DNA of 64,000 nucleotides from Synanceia verrucosa (Eukaryota > Chordata > Actinopteri > Perciformes > Synanceiidae), in the NCBI GenBank assembly GCA_029721515.1, contig CM056550.1:12881857-12945856 (forward strand), given 5' to 3'. Under the pieces are notes generated by a model. The model was not told the origin of the DNA. It saw nothing but the letters and a program-made list of their open reading frames with translations, and made no database searches. Both the position numbers and the translations under genes were made by a program. Positions 1-12,871 of this stretch are shown one piece after another; within the stretch, counting starts at the first letter, position 1, and the number at the start of each line of letters is the position of its first letter.

Positions 1-716
1 CTTTATTTAAATTTTTATTTCAATAAGCGTAAGTTGCTCTGAATTTACAATTGGCCCAAAACATGACTTTTTGGCGGGAATCTATACTAAGAAATTAAAA
101 ATTGATATTATATCAGAAGAAAAAGTATTGCAACATATTGCCGTGTTAATATTTTTTCCCAGTGCTACTACCAACCCCATTATAAGTTAAGTACAGGCGC
201 ATGTTCTTTCAATAGTGATACATAGATATTTACGTATTTACATCTCAAATCATCTGTTCTTTCTGTGAATCAAAATATGATGTGGAAGCACAGGACAAAG
301 GAGACAGAGAGGGAAACTCAGGTTTAGTTAGTGGACTTCCACTTGCAAAACATCAGTTAACAGCTCTGCTAACACAGGCAAAAAAAACAGCTGCCCAAAA
401 ATATGACCCTGAATTCTTCTGGTCCCTTCTGAGCTTCCATCTTAAAGGAGCCACATACTTAAGTGAATGTCTCTATATTGTTGTCACCATAACATGTGGT
501 TTCATAAATTGCTACCTTCCAATTTCAACCAAAAACATTATGATATCCAGCCATCAGTCAGTCTGTATATTTTAGTTACAGAATTGGTCAACAATCTAAC
601 CCCCCCCAAAACTTTTTAGCAGTTTGATCATGTATGGATTTTATTTACATCCCTCTGTACATCTGTACACTGCTCAAATAATCTGTTTCACATTACTGGC
701 ATCCAGTTATCAATAT

Positions 717-778
717 AGACTATAGTAGCATAGAATAGAATTACTTTATTGATCCCAGCTTGGGAAATTATATTCTGA
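717..778 (-). repeat. LINE-like 3' tail
   Basis: On the minus strand the sequence reads GATCAATAAAGTAATTC followed by TTCTA-type repeats. That arrangement, an AATAAAG signal before a short pentamer repeat, is common at the 3' ends of fish LINEs. No coding part is attached. The family is an inference from this motif only. Confidence 0.4.
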
Positions 779-2496
779 TAGTGTGTCAGATCATTGGAGG
801 AACAGGGAAATAAATAGTTGCATGTCATCAGCGTAGACATGGTACCACTCATCAGTTGTTTTTTTGTTTTTTTTTGTTTGTTTTTTGATACACTGCGTAA
901 CAAGTAAACAACAATGGGGCTAACAGTGATCCATGGATTCACAACATGTAATTAAATTTGTTTTGGAGCTAAAATTCCCAAGACAAACCCTAAAATCATG
1001 TCTTTGAGGTATAATAAAAAATATAACAGGACAGTACATTCTCCCCCTACATATGTTGATCAGCTCATTGCATTTCTCTGGAAATGAAAGCTGAGTAAAG
1101 CAACTACTGAACATCATTAACCTTCATCTTTAATGTTATAAGGACCCCTGGCAACATCAACATTTAAAAAAGGTACAAAATAACGGTCTATTGGCATCCG
1201 AAGTCAAATCTTCTTTTGAAAATGGCCACTTATTTCTGTAGAAATTGGAGATTTTAGATATAACTTGCCAGCTAGTGCTACATAGCTATTTATAGGCCAC
1301 AGATTTAGCAACGGGTAACTATCTAGTGCAGAATTGAGAAATTGTCAGAAATGGATTCAGCATCCTCATTCAGCCCCAAACCTGCTCCAATATCATTTCT
1401 AAATACTGGGGACCCATATTGTAAATTTCTAATGTAAAACTTTAAGTAATCAGCGTTTCCAGGTTCACGTTGCAAGCAAGTAGACTGGAAGGCAACGTGG
1501 AAAGAATAAAACAAGTGTTTTCTGCCGATAGGAGAGCAAGCTTCATGACGCTTGCTTGTCAGTCATAAGCTCTACATATATTATTGTCTAGAAAAACTCT
1601 AATCTCATTACACACAAAGGAAATCACTTTTATTGTCAAGCTTTCCTCAGTTCTTCCTGCCTGGCAATATAAAATAGGGGCCCATTTCAAAAAAAGCTAT
1701 GTGTGATTTCAAATGATGCCAGTGGCTCATTTCACAAATGATTGTCACTCACAATAATGTTATGCCTGATCATATATGTATATGTGGAGGAAATTTTACT
1801 AAAGTATTACAGAGTGAATCTTTAAATCTACTGCAGCAGTCACAAAAAAAGTAAGATACGACTTTATTTATACTGAAGGAAGTTCTTTTGCTGGAGATTG
1901 CTCAAAAATTATAAGAAAAAGATATCATAAGAAAAAAACAACAATAACTATATAGCATATATAAGTGAAAATATAATACCAGTCTCATAGTATATCAATA
2001 GAGGTAAGATAAATACAAAAAGTAGACTAAAACACAACATTAATATTGTGCATGATATTGAGAGAGCAATGTTGGAAATCATATTGAAAAATACTTAAAA
2101 AAAATAATATTGCACATGAGGTTCTGTCACTGTTTCACATGGATGAAGATAAATGATCCCCCCTTAAAACCCCGAAGGACCCAGTCCTCACTTTGGCCCA
2201 GTGTGCACACACCCACATGTTTAGCAGACCCATGCAGACAACACACCCAAGCATTCAGATAAGCAGCAATCCCAGTCACTTTCACACACACACAAACTTC
2301 CCCACCAGTAAATAGCATCTGTGCCTGCCGTGCCTGATGGGATCGTAAAGAGAGGAGTCAGTAGCGCAGAAGAAAGGGGAGTGTGAAGAGAAGCACCAAC
2401 CGAGGCAATTTACCCCGCAGATTAGAGATAAGAGAGTTCAGTCAATAAGCACTGATCTCATTTGAAGATATACCAGACTGACGAGACTCTCTATCT

Positions 2497-2523
2497 CACA
2501 CACACACACACACACACACACAC
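2497..2523. repeat. (CA)n microsatellite
   Basis: Uninterrupted CA dinucleotide array of about 13 units, seen directly. Confidence 0.95.
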
Positions 2524-2665
2524 TCTAGTTGGTCTGTTGCTATCACTGTTGTCTGTCTGCAGACTGTCTTTTCTCTCGTTCTCCACATGGATGAGCTCCA
2601 ATCCACAGTAAATATGGATCAGACAAGTCTCACTCCATCTCACCAAAAATCACCTTAATCCACAC

Positions 2666-2990
2666 TGCAAAAAAAATCAAAATCTTGCCAAGGATATTTG
2701 TCTTATTTCTAGTCAAATTATGTCTATACACTTAATTTCAGACAATTTCATTCAGAACAAAATTTGCACTAAGACGGAGGGCCTTGTTTCTCAGAAATTA
2801 TGTCTTATTTCAAGAAAAAAAAAGCTTGAATTCAGCAAAAATATCTGCCAACGGACCAAGTGAAAATGCTTGGACCTTTGACAGATATTTTTGCTGAAAT
2901 CAAGCATTTTTTGCTTGAATTCAGCAAAAAATCTGCCAATGGACCAAGTGAAAATGTCTCGATAAGATCTCTTGAAATAAGACATAATTA
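2666..2990. mobile_element. Foldback MITE-like repeat
   Basis: The segment opens with CACTGCAAAAAAAATC, a start typical of many fish MITEs. It contains a perfect 19-bp inverted repeat, AATTATGTCTTATTTCAAG at 2796-2814 against its complement at 2971-2989. Between the arms a GCTTGAATTCAGCAAAAA block occurs twice in direct orientation and once inverted, with two GGACCAAGTGAAAATG copies. It has no coding capacity. The superfamily is not clear because no matching right terminus was found. Confidence 0.55.
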
Positions 2991-3004
2991 AATTGAATTT
3001 AAAC

Positions 3005-3190
3005 TGAATTCACCAAATTTGAGCCAGAGCACTGGAATTCACTGAGAAGTCAGAAATTAATCCAGAATAACAAACAAGCACTAAAACACATTTTTTCTCT
3101 TCAGGAAGGACAGGAAATAACTAAAGTTTGATATCTCAATAAATAATAAGAATGAGCTTTTCTGTATTTTTTGATTTTTCGGAAAACAAT
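3005..3190 (+). repeat. Interspersed repeat, copy A
   Basis: This block is clearly similar to 29710-29895. Shared stretches include CACTGGAATTCACTGAGAAG, AAAACACATTTTT and GGACAGGAAATAACT against GACAGGAAATAACT, in the same order and orientation. No termini or target duplications were found, so the class is unknown. Confidence 0.6.
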
Positions 3191-4345
3191 AAATATGAAA
3201 ATTCATGGATAACAAAAATAATCCTATTTTAGCATAAAAGATATCCTTTTATTTATTATTTTGGTTCATTCTTCTTGTGCAGATGTGGACTCTTAAACAA
3301 TACAGCAGAATGCACTTTCAGTGGGGATGAGGTATCAGCTGTTTTTCATAATCACTATTGTAATTAAAAATATATGCATTTTCTTGTATCCATCTCTCCT
3401 CTATGCCCAATTTTATAATGTATGTTCGTCTGGTGACAGTCATTTGACAGTATTTGTGCATCATAGAAAAATGTGTAATGGTGTAGTCTACTATTTCGAG
3501 TCATATTAGCATTAGCTTCTTATACTACAGAAAGGAAATATATATGAAAATATAAAAAAATACTCCTTTTATATTGTTATATATCAGTGGTTTGGGTTAA
3601 GACAGCTGCAACATTTTATATGATAAAAAAAAATTTTCTCAGCTGTTTACTTGATGTTTTTTTTGTGTCTTTTGTCACATGAACCACAGTCCTGCTACTG
3701 TCTACACTACTACTGTGTCCTGAAAAAAACCTCCACATCTCTGCTCTCACAGACAATTCTGTTCGAAATGCAGTTTAAAAGAGTGTCTGTTTGTTGGTTT
3801 ATGGCGACTCTAAAACACAACAGCATTCAAGGTAGCATTAATGTGTGTTACTGAGGCGCAACACTTTTCTTTTTTCCTCTGTCTTTCATTGAATAAGCTA
3901 AAAGCCTGAAGAAAACTACACATTTAAACATTTCCGTCCGTATTTTATCCATCTCTCCATCATATTTTAACTGGACGTGAGGCATCATGTAGCATCATTA
4001 GCTCCTGTTTTCATGTTCCACAAAGCAGGAAAGCCATTGAGGCAGCTATGAAATGTTTTGCAGTTTAGTAAAATGGTACTATGGGTCACCATCCAAATAC
4101 AAAATCTCCTCTTCCTACATGTTGTTGTGTTGAACAAAACATATGGATATGACAAATGTAATAAAGTTTGAGTTTTTAATTAATAGACGTCACTTTTCAC
4201 GGCTTGCATTCGACGATGATGCTGTCATTTTTGGTCATACAAGCTGCTATGATAACTAGTGTTATTAAAATTAAGCAAACTACATATATACATATAAGTA
4301 TACATACACATACAGAAAAACCACATACTACATATATAGTGTATA
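3191..4345. other. AT-rich stretch, nothing recognised
   Basis: There is no coding signal, no obvious terminal repeat and no RNA gene; only simple A and T runs. Confidence 0.55.
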
Positions 4346-4347
4346 TA

Positions 4348-4600
4348 GAGCTGTCAAATGAAAAAAAAGTCCAAAGTTCTTTGATATCTGTGATATTTTA
4401 ATTTTGTTTTACAAAAGGTACACGTTACATTTACTGACTGGGCCGTTGGGGAGTTTTTCAAAATAAAATGAACTGTTCAGATGCGTATTTCTCTCATTCT
4501 TCTCCATGACTTCAGCAGGAATCAGGAAAGTGCTGGTAAGCAACAAAATAGCAGAAAACAATAACTTATCATATAACCTTCTCTTCTCTAAAATGATGCT
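4348..4600 (+). mobile_element. Decayed copy of the TAGGGCTGTC DNA element
   Basis: The interior matches the better copy at 17211-17658 in order and orientation: GAGCTGTCAAA near the left end, then a TTTTTCAAAATAAAA block, ATTCTTCTCCATGACT and CAGCAGGAATCAGGAAA. The right terminus is not preserved. It is non-coding. Confidence 0.5.
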
Positions 4601-5727
4601 CCCATACAGCTAAACTGCATTGATGTTGAATTTGCCATTGGAGCTGCTGGGATGCAAGAATAAAAAAATAAAGATATCAGACTAATAAATAATAGTCATC
4701 ATCATTATTCTGTAAGGGGAAAGATTTTCTCTGGGATTATGGTCGCAGTGCTCGTGTGTTAACTTAATCTGATAAAAAGAAAACAAAAACATAAGAAATC
4801 TACTTGTTAGGTTTAGTAAAACATCTTGGTTTTGCATTATGGACAAAATAACACCACAATAACTTTTGGTTTCACACAGGGCATGAAAGTCCTCTATTTG
4901 TAGACCCATTCAAAAACAAAAATGTGTTTCCCTCGAAGCATAATTGACAGTACAGTTCCATTGTAAGGGAATGTGATATTTGGGACAACAGACTGAAATA
5001 ACGCTTCACTCAGAGTTGATGACATCTTTGTGATTTATTCAGTGTACCTCCAAAGTCTGTTTGTGTTGTAAATGACTCCAGTTGCAAGTCACAAAGCCTT
5101 TCCTCTGTGGGATTGTGGGTGACAGTGGCCGAGTCAAAAGACTTATGAACGGAGTGGGCTTCTGCTATCAAAGGAGCCACAGGGGAGCCAATTTAAAGGC
5201 CTCGTATTTTTCATGAAGCCATAGAAGGACTCATCACAGCAATGTTCTGAGCCGAAGCAGAGTTGAGGTGTAGAAGTGAGAAGAACTGCATCAGCAAAGC
5301 TCAGCAGTGTGACTCTTCTTCCCTTTAGATAGCTCTGAAAAGGTCTCCTTTCCCTCACATTCATGGGTAAATATGTCAACTGTTTATTAGTTTTAATGGG
5401 TTGTATAAAAATAACAAACAAATGCTATGTAGTTAAACAGGTGCTCTGTGATTTTTTTAATTTTAAGTGGTTTATTCTGAATATTTGCTGAATCTTTGAA
5501 AGTGCTCTGTTTTGTCTGATATAGCAGCTATTGATTGAAATTTCCTGCTGAATATGTACTGTATATTTGTGCAGGGCTTCACGTTATTCTGCTGTCTGTA
5601 AAGACACAGCATGCTTGTCTCCTCACATTAGTCACATGATCAGCCTCTGGCTGTCCAAACATGACTGATGAGCCTGCCTCATCTCTCACAGCCAAAGCTC
5701 ATCATTTAAAATGTCACACAGAGCTAC
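4601..5727. other. Intergenic DNA, nothing recognised
   Basis: Short unrelated open frames only. The last bases, AGAGCTAC at 5720-5727, are the left half of an imperfect 8-bp target duplication of the hAT-like element that follows. Confidence 0.5.
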
Positions 5728-7656
5728 CAGTGTTGGGGGCAGCCAGTAATCAGATTACATCCCTGTGTAACACAGTAATGTCTCTGTTGTTAGCTTAAGT
5801 AATCACATTACTGTTACTGATCGAAAAATTAAATAATTACTTTACGTCCTTCAACTATCTGCATAACAGGAGGACAGAAAAACAAATGTCTCTTTTCTTG
5901 TTTGATCAACTTTCATCATGATGTGACTTCAGAGCTGGAGCTCATGGATGAGGATACACAAAAATACTGAAGAGCAGCAAGGAGAGATCTGCTCTGTGCT
6001 CCTTTTATTACAATAAGGAGCTTTACTTTGAAATTATCTGGTGTCTGTCTTCCTTTTATTACAATAAGGAACTTTACTTTGAAATTATCTGGTGTCTGTC
6101 CTCCTTTTATCACAACAAGGAGCTTTACTTTGAAATTATCTGGTGTTTGTCCTCTTTTTTCACAATAACGAGCTTTACTTTGAAATTATCTGGTGTCTGT
6201 CTTCCTTTTATTACAATAAGGAACTTTACTTTGAAATTATCTGGTGTCTGTCCTCCTTTTATCACAACAAGGAGCTTTACTTTGAAATTATCTGGTGTTT
6301 GTCCTCTTTTTTCACAATAACGAGCTTTACTTTGAAATTATCTGCTGTATATCCTCCTTTGATCACAATAAGGAGTTTTACTTTGAAATGATCTGCTGTC
6401 TGTTCTCCTTTTATCACAATAAGGAGCTTTACTTTGAAATTATCTGCTGTCTGTCCTCCTTTTATTACAATAAGGAGCTTTACTTAGAAATTATCTGCTG
6501 CCATCATCCTTTTAGTACAATAAGGAGCTTTATTTTGAAATTATCTGCTGTCTGTCCTCCTTTTATCACAATAAGGAGCTTTACTTTGAAATTATCTGCT
6601 GTCTGTCCTCCTTTTATTACAATAAGGAGCTTTAGTTTGAAATTATCTGCTGTCTGTCCTCCTTTTATTATAATAAGGAGCTTTACTTTGAAATTTTCTG
6701 CAGCCATCATTCTTTTAGTACGATAAGGAGCTTTATTTTGAAATTATCTGCTGTCTGTCCTCCTTTTATCACAATAAGGAGCTTTACTTTGAAATTATCT
6801 GCTGTCTGTCCTCCTTTTATTACAATAAGGAGCTTTAGTTTGAAATTATCTGCTGTCTGTCCTCCTTTTATTATAATAAGGAGCTTTACTTTGAAATTAT
6901 CTGCTGCCATCATCCTTTTAGTACAATAAGGAGCTTTATTTTGAAATTATCTGCTGTCTGTCCTCCTTTTATCACAATAAGGAGCTTTACTTTGAAATTA
7001 TCTGCTGTCTGTCCTCCTTTTATTACAATAAGGAGCTTTAGTTTGAAATTATCTGCTGTCTGTCCTCCTTTTATTACAATAAGGAGCTTTACTTTGAAAT
7101 TTTCTGCAGCCATCATTCTTTTAGTACGATAAGGAGCTTTATTTTGAAATTATCTGCTGTCTGTCCTCCTTTTATCACAATAAGGAGTTTTACTTTGAAA
7201 TTATCTGCTGTCTGTCCTCCTTTTATTACAATAAGGAGCTTTACTTTGAAATTATCTGCTGTCTGTCCTTCTTTTATTACAATAAGGAGCTTTACTTTGA
7301 AATTATCTGCAGCCATCATCCTTTTAGTACAATAAGGAGCTTTATTTTGAAATTATCTGCTGTCTGTCCTCCTTTTATCACAATGAGGAGCTTTACTTTG
7401 AAATTATCTGCTGTCGTCATCCTTTTATCACAATGAGGAGCTTTACTTTGAAATTATCTGCTGTCGTCATCCTTTTATTACAATAAGGAGCTTTACTTTG
7501 AAAGTATCTGCTGTCGATCCTCCTTTTATCACAATAAGGAGCTGTGACTCATTACCTTCAGCAGTGAATAATGTAGTAAAGGTTTTACTTGTTGTAAAAA
7601 GTAACTAGTAAGGTGTAATCTGTTACTTTTTTGGGGGGGTATCAACCCCAACACTG
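5728..7656. mobile_element. Non-autonomous hAT-like element with internal minisatellite
   Basis: The left end CAGTGTTGGGG at 5728 and the right end CCCCAACACTG ending at 7656 form a terminal inverted repeat. Flanks AGAGCTAC and ACATCTAC match at 6 of 8 positions, consistent with an old 8-bp hAT target duplication. Subterminal AGTAATCAGATTAC-like and AAAAGTAACTAGTAA sequences are typical of a widespread fish hAT family. There is no transposase frame. Almost all of the interior is a tandem minisatellite, described separately. Related ends occur at 21297-21354 and 26213-26305. Confidence 0.75.
5999..7543. repeat. ~51-bp minisatellite with 152/203-bp higher-order units
   Basis: About 30 tandem copies of a 50-51-bp unit containing TTTGAAATTATCTG and AATAAGGAGC. 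On the left, a three-unit block recurs with a shift of 152 bp (6049 to 6201). On the right, a four-unit block recurs at exactly 203-bp steps, anchored by TTTATTTTGAAATTATC at 6529, 6732, 6935, 7138 and 7341. The 51-bp unit is 17 codons, so frames stay open through it on both strands; the resulting 60-140-residue products are artefacts. Confidence 0.95.
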
Positions 7657-10600
7657 ACATCTACACACATCATCCCATGTACAGTCTGTCGGGCTCCAGG
7701 TGGAGGTTGCTGGTGATGGGGTAGATGCTTGTAGAGGCACACTGACTTCTGTGGGAGGTATTTGCCTGAAGTGAAAAACTTGTTTGTCAGAGCAGCGCTG
7801 TAAAACTCAGCCTCTCTTCTCGGCACCTGCTGCATCTGGGAGTGAGCAGGCCTGTTAAAGCCGAGACGAGGAGACGCCGTTATTGGCCATGAACGGCGAC
7901 TCGGCAGTACAGCTTCTCCCTCTGTCTCTCTCCAAAGGGGCAGGACCGAGCAGCTCCAAAGTTATGCTGAAATTAAAGTAGCTTCTGTTCTCGCCTCGGA
8001 AGATCCAACCTCCCCCCGACGCACTCGCTCACACATCCCTCCTGCCTTCGCCTCAACAACTCATCTCCCAGAATTAAAGAGGTTCTGTCAAGACAGGAGC
8101 CTCCCAGGACTCAGCCTGCCTCACTCTCGCCTTCACTCCTCTCCTCCTCCTCTCTGATGTACTCTGCTGTGCTTTGCTTCTTGTTATGGAGAAATCAGGA
8201 TTGCCTTGTGCAGGCCCTCTACGTTAGTCTCCGATAAAAGCTGTAGCGAGGTTTGACTGAACTGGAGCTTCGAGGATGATCCTGTTACTTTTGGTTTGGA
8301 CGTGAAGTTCCACTTCATATTTTCTTCATCAGCCTGCCTGATCAGTGCAGAACTGGTAAAAGCCGCGCAAAAATGCATTTTCTTAACTTAAGTCATTAGA
8401 ATTTCCACAGCAGCGGATGATAAAATTTGGAAGGATACCAAGCGCAACAGGTGGAATGACCTGTAGGGAAATACCTAAGGACAAACTGAAATCATGGCAT
8501 ATGACCCACGTGTCCATGAACGGATTGTCTGTCGGTGTCACGTACTGCCCTCATGTATGAAGGCATTAAAACCACTGACTTAGGTTTAGGAAAAACTATC
8601 TACCAGCCCTACAAAAGTAGGTAGCAATGGCGTAGTCTACGTGCTATGCAGGTATATGCCGTATACCCACTAGAAAATGTCCCAAATTACGGTATAACCA
8701 CTACAAATGTGCAAAGATACGTATCAGCATGAACTCTAGGGGTCCATGATTGACAAGAGCCCAGAGAGACCTATAATACTATTATAATACTGACAAAATA
8801 ATATAACAATCAGTAATAAACTAACAATCACATATATTTTATTTACAATGTATTAGTGACACTAAGTTTATTTGTTTTGGAAACATTTCCCCCTCTGTAG
8901 TTAGTAAAATGGTTTAGTCTAGCTGCTCCATCAGACAGCCTGCAGAGAGCTAACTTTTCACAGACAGAGTGGAGCAGGAGAAAAGTCAGGGAGGAAACAA
9001 AGAAAAGAAACAAAGTTCAGACAGGAGAAAGAAGTGAAGGGTCGACAGTTTGTCACCCAGTTCTTTCATAGGTAAGGTGGGTCTGTTGATGGAAAGTTCT
9101 GGAACATTAGTCTGTTAGCTAGTTCTAGCTTTGTACAGAGTTTATAAGCCAGCTCACTTTTCTCTCCATATTAGCTCATATTTCTGAAGAAACCTCTGGA
9201 TTTATTCATTCAGTGTTTCACCTACCAAGTAACTGTCATGTTGTTCTTTTCACTAACACAGGACTGATCATCAAAATATCACTAAAATTCTTAGTTTTCT
9301 GTGTCAAAATCCCTGCATACTTTATGCAGCCATTCATGGGGTCACATAGTACCTACCAGAATAAACCAGATTACAGCACTGGTAGGTAGGTAGGTATAGG
9401 GAAGAGTCAGGTTTAGGTAACAAATTGCATGGGTTGACATACAGTAGATAATATAAAATAAACAATATCCTGTATGTATGAATTTAGTTAAAACGTGCCA
9501 AGCTTCCTATAGATATCCAATAAATTGTTGGTGTGTATTCAATCATTTAACTGTATTACATGATCACAGAAGAGATGGAACCAACTGATTCAACAAAAGC
9601 TCAATAAATATATGTGAAAAATGTTAAAAAATATAAAATGTAAAAAATATGTGTGACTTTAAATTTATTTCTGTCTTATTATTTTATCAGTATTATGATT
9701 GTATTAGGGGCCTCTCTGAATGTGAATCTTTCTCTTTATTCTCCCCTTTTTGTGCACTCTTGATTGCCCCCTAGAGGCCAGGTGCTGAGTCCACCTCTGA
9801 ATTTCACTTCCTTTTACTTATGTTGACCTCACTTTTTGTCTTGACTGTATCCTCGACCAATCCATAAACAAATGAGGAAACTCAAACCCTGCTGCTGACT
9901 GTTTAAGTGTTAAAACTGTGTTCTGATCCAAGCTGTATGCTCCGTTGTTAATGATACTGTATGTACAATTCACGTAGTATTTTATTAACTGTTTGGTGAA
10001 TACTAACTGTGTGTGATAATGGTGCAGTTGTTTTTATGTCAATTTCTTAACCATTCCACTGCCTTTTTGTTCTTTAGGAACCTTTTTTTATATTATAGAA
10101 GCAAATTCACCTTCCTCATTGTCTTTATATATGTATTTATACTGACTTGCTTGTTCTCTTTCTTTTTAGTAAATAAAAGAAAGACTAGAGGGATGAATAC
10201 AAACAGAGATCAACTAAAAAAAGAGAAGAACAACACGGACACAGAAGGATGCCAAAAAAAGATCAACTAAAACAAAAAGAGACGCTTTCTCAAGGAGCCC
10301 TTCTATCAAGAATGAAAGGGATCTGGAAGGATTGACAGGGATGCTTGCCGGCCTGCTGCGAGGCCACGGCCTGAACCACTGAGTCTGTAGTCCGACGGGA
10401 GGGGAGTCCGCTGGCTCCGACACCTGAAAAACAAGCCTTGCCTAGTGGAAGAGACCAATTCGAAAAGTCACCATAAAACATTTTATTTTTGTAAACTTTT
10501 TTAAGTTTATGATTTCCAAAAAAAGAGCAAACATGATGTACGTAAATACATATTATAAATTATATGTGTGTGATATAGTAAGTATGTTTAAATAAAAAAA

Positions 10601-10980
10601 AGAACTTGGGGGGTAGAGGTGAGGTGAGGATACCAGCTTCCCCAGTTGAGAGGTGGAGGGGTCGCTGGTCCAGCAGACATGTCACTATGTGATTGCTGTG
10701 GGAATATGAAGTGGTCTTCAGACTCTGAAATGCTTTTTGGAGCCAGTCTTCTGCTAATGGATTGCAGTCGTGTCGTCAAACGGTCTGCATTTTTGTAGAT
10801 TCAAAAAAAAAATGTAGAATATAAATCCCTTCATTGGTCTTTGCAAATGGAGACAAGAAAGGACAGAAATGATGTGAGACGGTGGTTGGCCATGTCTGCT
10901 TCTGACATCACTACCGAACATGTTGTTGTGGTTTTGTGGTTTAAGGTGGCTGTGCTGTGTAGTAAACTGCTTTTGTACAT
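7657..10980. other. Gene-poor DNA with a GC-richer patch
   Basis: 7840-8180 is noticeably richer in C and G than its surroundings and contains several CpGs. It could include a non-coding first exon or promoter, but no initiation or splice pattern is convincing. The rest is AT-rich with no recognised gene. Confidence 0.4.
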
Positions 10981-11001
10981 CGTGTTGGGTAGGTTTGGTT
11001 C

Positions 11002-11029
11002 GGGTTGGGTAGGATGGGGTGGGGTTGGG
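11002..11029 (+). other. G-quadruplex-capable G-rich tract
   Basis: Five runs of three or four G lie within 28 bases: GGG, GGG, GGGG, GGGG and GGG, separated by loops of 2, 6, 1 and 2 bases. This satisfies the usual intramolecular G-quadruplex pattern on the plus strand. Confidence 0.6.
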
Positions 11030-12221
11030 TACAGCCAGTACAAATTAGAAACATGGGAAAGACTCCCATTCATCCCTGAAACAGCCCTTGACTGAGAAGT
11101 GTTGGTTTTTGGTGAGAAAGCCCCACAAGAAGTCAAAAAAAGTGTCACTAAGTTTTACTAAGAGTCTCTTTAAACCTTTCTATTTGTATGGATCTCTACT
11201 TCAGTGACATCCTTCTATATTTAAACATACTAATAACATGCTGTCAGGCATAGCTGGAGAGTCACTTGTAGCCATTTACTAATGTTGTATTTATTGTATT
11301 ACCAGTAAGCAGAAAAAAAACATTTATATATGAATATAGATATATCTATTTGTGATCTGCAACTCTTGGACATAAGTTTGCCTTTGATTTTCATGCAGGA
11401 TTCAATGCACTTGTCAGGTTTCTACTTGTGTGATGTTTTATTCCGTTGACATTTGTTTTTCTCTCCCTTCAGTTCAGCTACTGAATGTATCTTCAGAAAC
11501 TCCTAAACTTTTTAGGTAGATGTTGTTGTTTTATATATACTTAAAAAAAAGTTACAGTACTCTGTAAATTATATACATGTGTAAATTATATTGCGAAATG
11601 TTTCTGATAATATGCTGGACTTCTGCTGACTCAGATAGACTGTGATGCCGTGGCCAAAAAAAGAGAGAGTGTGGATAAAAAGGAAGAGGGAAGCATTTAA
11701 AGGGAACACCAGTACCCTGCAGCCAATGGGAGGGACACAAGTGTGTAGTCATTACAGGATCAGTCAGAACTTTTCACATTTGATAAGAAAAAGAGACGGG
11801 AAGCAGTTCGCCCTGAAAGACAGAGGGAGGAGGGAAAGATAAAATGATTTTTTGTTTTGAAGTATAGATTTTTCTCCCAGTTTTATTCTGCCTGTCTGTT
11901 CTCGCTCCCTTTGTGCTTTTCCCTTGACTCTTAATGTGATCAAGGTGCTGGGGGCAAGTGATGGGTGTGAGGAGGGTAAAAAAAAAAAAAAAAACTCTCC
12001 TGAGGTACATGGGGTGGACAAAATAAAAGAAACTTCCTGTAGTACATCATGCAATTGACATTGACTTTCATATCACCAAGAAAAAAACTGTTTAAATGTC
12101 CACCTATCTGTCTGTTGGTAAGCTTCCTACTTCCTGAGTCACTGCAGTTTACCAAGTTAACATTTAATCTTTTCCACGTTTATCTTGATTGAGAACAGGG
12201 TTCAAATTACTACAACTATTA
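11030..12221. other. Intergenic DNA with a poly(A) tract
   Basis: A run of about 19 A at 11979-11997 is followed by GGGGTGGACAAAATAAAAGA, which resembles a piece of a dispersed fish repeat. No terminal structure was found. Otherwise nothing is recognised. Confidence 0.4.
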
Positions 12222-12666
12222 TTAACTCTTTGAGTGCCACTGACGTATTTATACGGTATTTAAAATCCAACGCTTGAGTGCCATTGACGTCTATATATAT
12301 TTTCAGTAGCAGACACAAGAGGGCGCTCTCACACAGCCTGTGAGTAATGTTGGGGCTTCTGGGAGATGAGACAGAGACAAAACAGGAAGTGGAGACGATC
12401 GAGATTAGAGAGCAAAACAAACAGAATGTGGAGAAAAAGTGTTGATTTTGGTGAAAGTGTCCTCTACTCTACCTCTGATAAAACAAGAATGGAACAAGGT
12501 AAAAACAAACATTTTTTTCATGATGAAATAGAGAGTCTCTTCTTTCATTTGAGCTATTCACTGTTTTCAGAGACATAGTACAAAATATTCTGTGGGTCTA
12601 GAAATATGACTCAAAATGGACAAAAACGCTGGAACACAGGAAAACAGCTGGCACTCAAAGAGTTAA
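12222..12666 (+). mobile_element. piggyBac-like MITE, copy 1
   Basis: Both ends are TTAA (12222-12225 and 12663-12666) and the inner termini CTCTTTGAGTGCCA and TGGCACTCAAAGAG are perfect inverted repeats. TTAA duplication is the hallmark of piggyBac. The interior, AAACAGGAAGTGGAGACGAT through TCTGATAAAACAAGAATGG, is shared with the other copies and is non-coding. The internal ACTAYRNNNCCCR motif seen in other copies is damaged here near 12358. Confidence 0.8.
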
Positions 12667-12871
12667 AGACTGAGCAAAGTGAAAATTTGCACACAAAATA
12701 AAAGCAAAACAAGGTTTTAAATGGAACTATACAGTAAATAGTGTTGATTTTTGAGTTAGAACATTTAGCCATTTTGATTTTTTGGGGTAGGGCTAAAATC
12801 ATGGCTCAGCATTAGCTTTTACCCAAGAAAATTTAATTTCAAACTGTCACTGGAGACAACAGAGAGTCACC

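Larger units (their letters stand above)
1..2640. other. AT-rich intergenic DNA, no gene seen
   Basis: Both strands are broken by frequent stops and the short open frames have no recognisable protein character. Apart from a LINE-like tail near 717-778 and a CA array at 2497-2523, I see nothing interpretable here. Confidence 0.6.

Noticed and set aside
6143..7335. A series of overlapping 60-143-codon open frames on both strands
   Set aside because: They are translations of the 51-bp (17-codon) minisatellite; they exist on both strands and shift every 203 bp.
5999..7543. Regular repeats resembling a CRISPR array
   Set aside because: Units are directly contiguous with no unique spacers, the DNA is eukaryotic and no cas gene is present.
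10831..11148. Overlapping plus and minus frames of 84 and 105 codons
   Set aside because: Mutual shadows across the G-rich repeat with proline/threonine or glycine/valine low-complexity translations.
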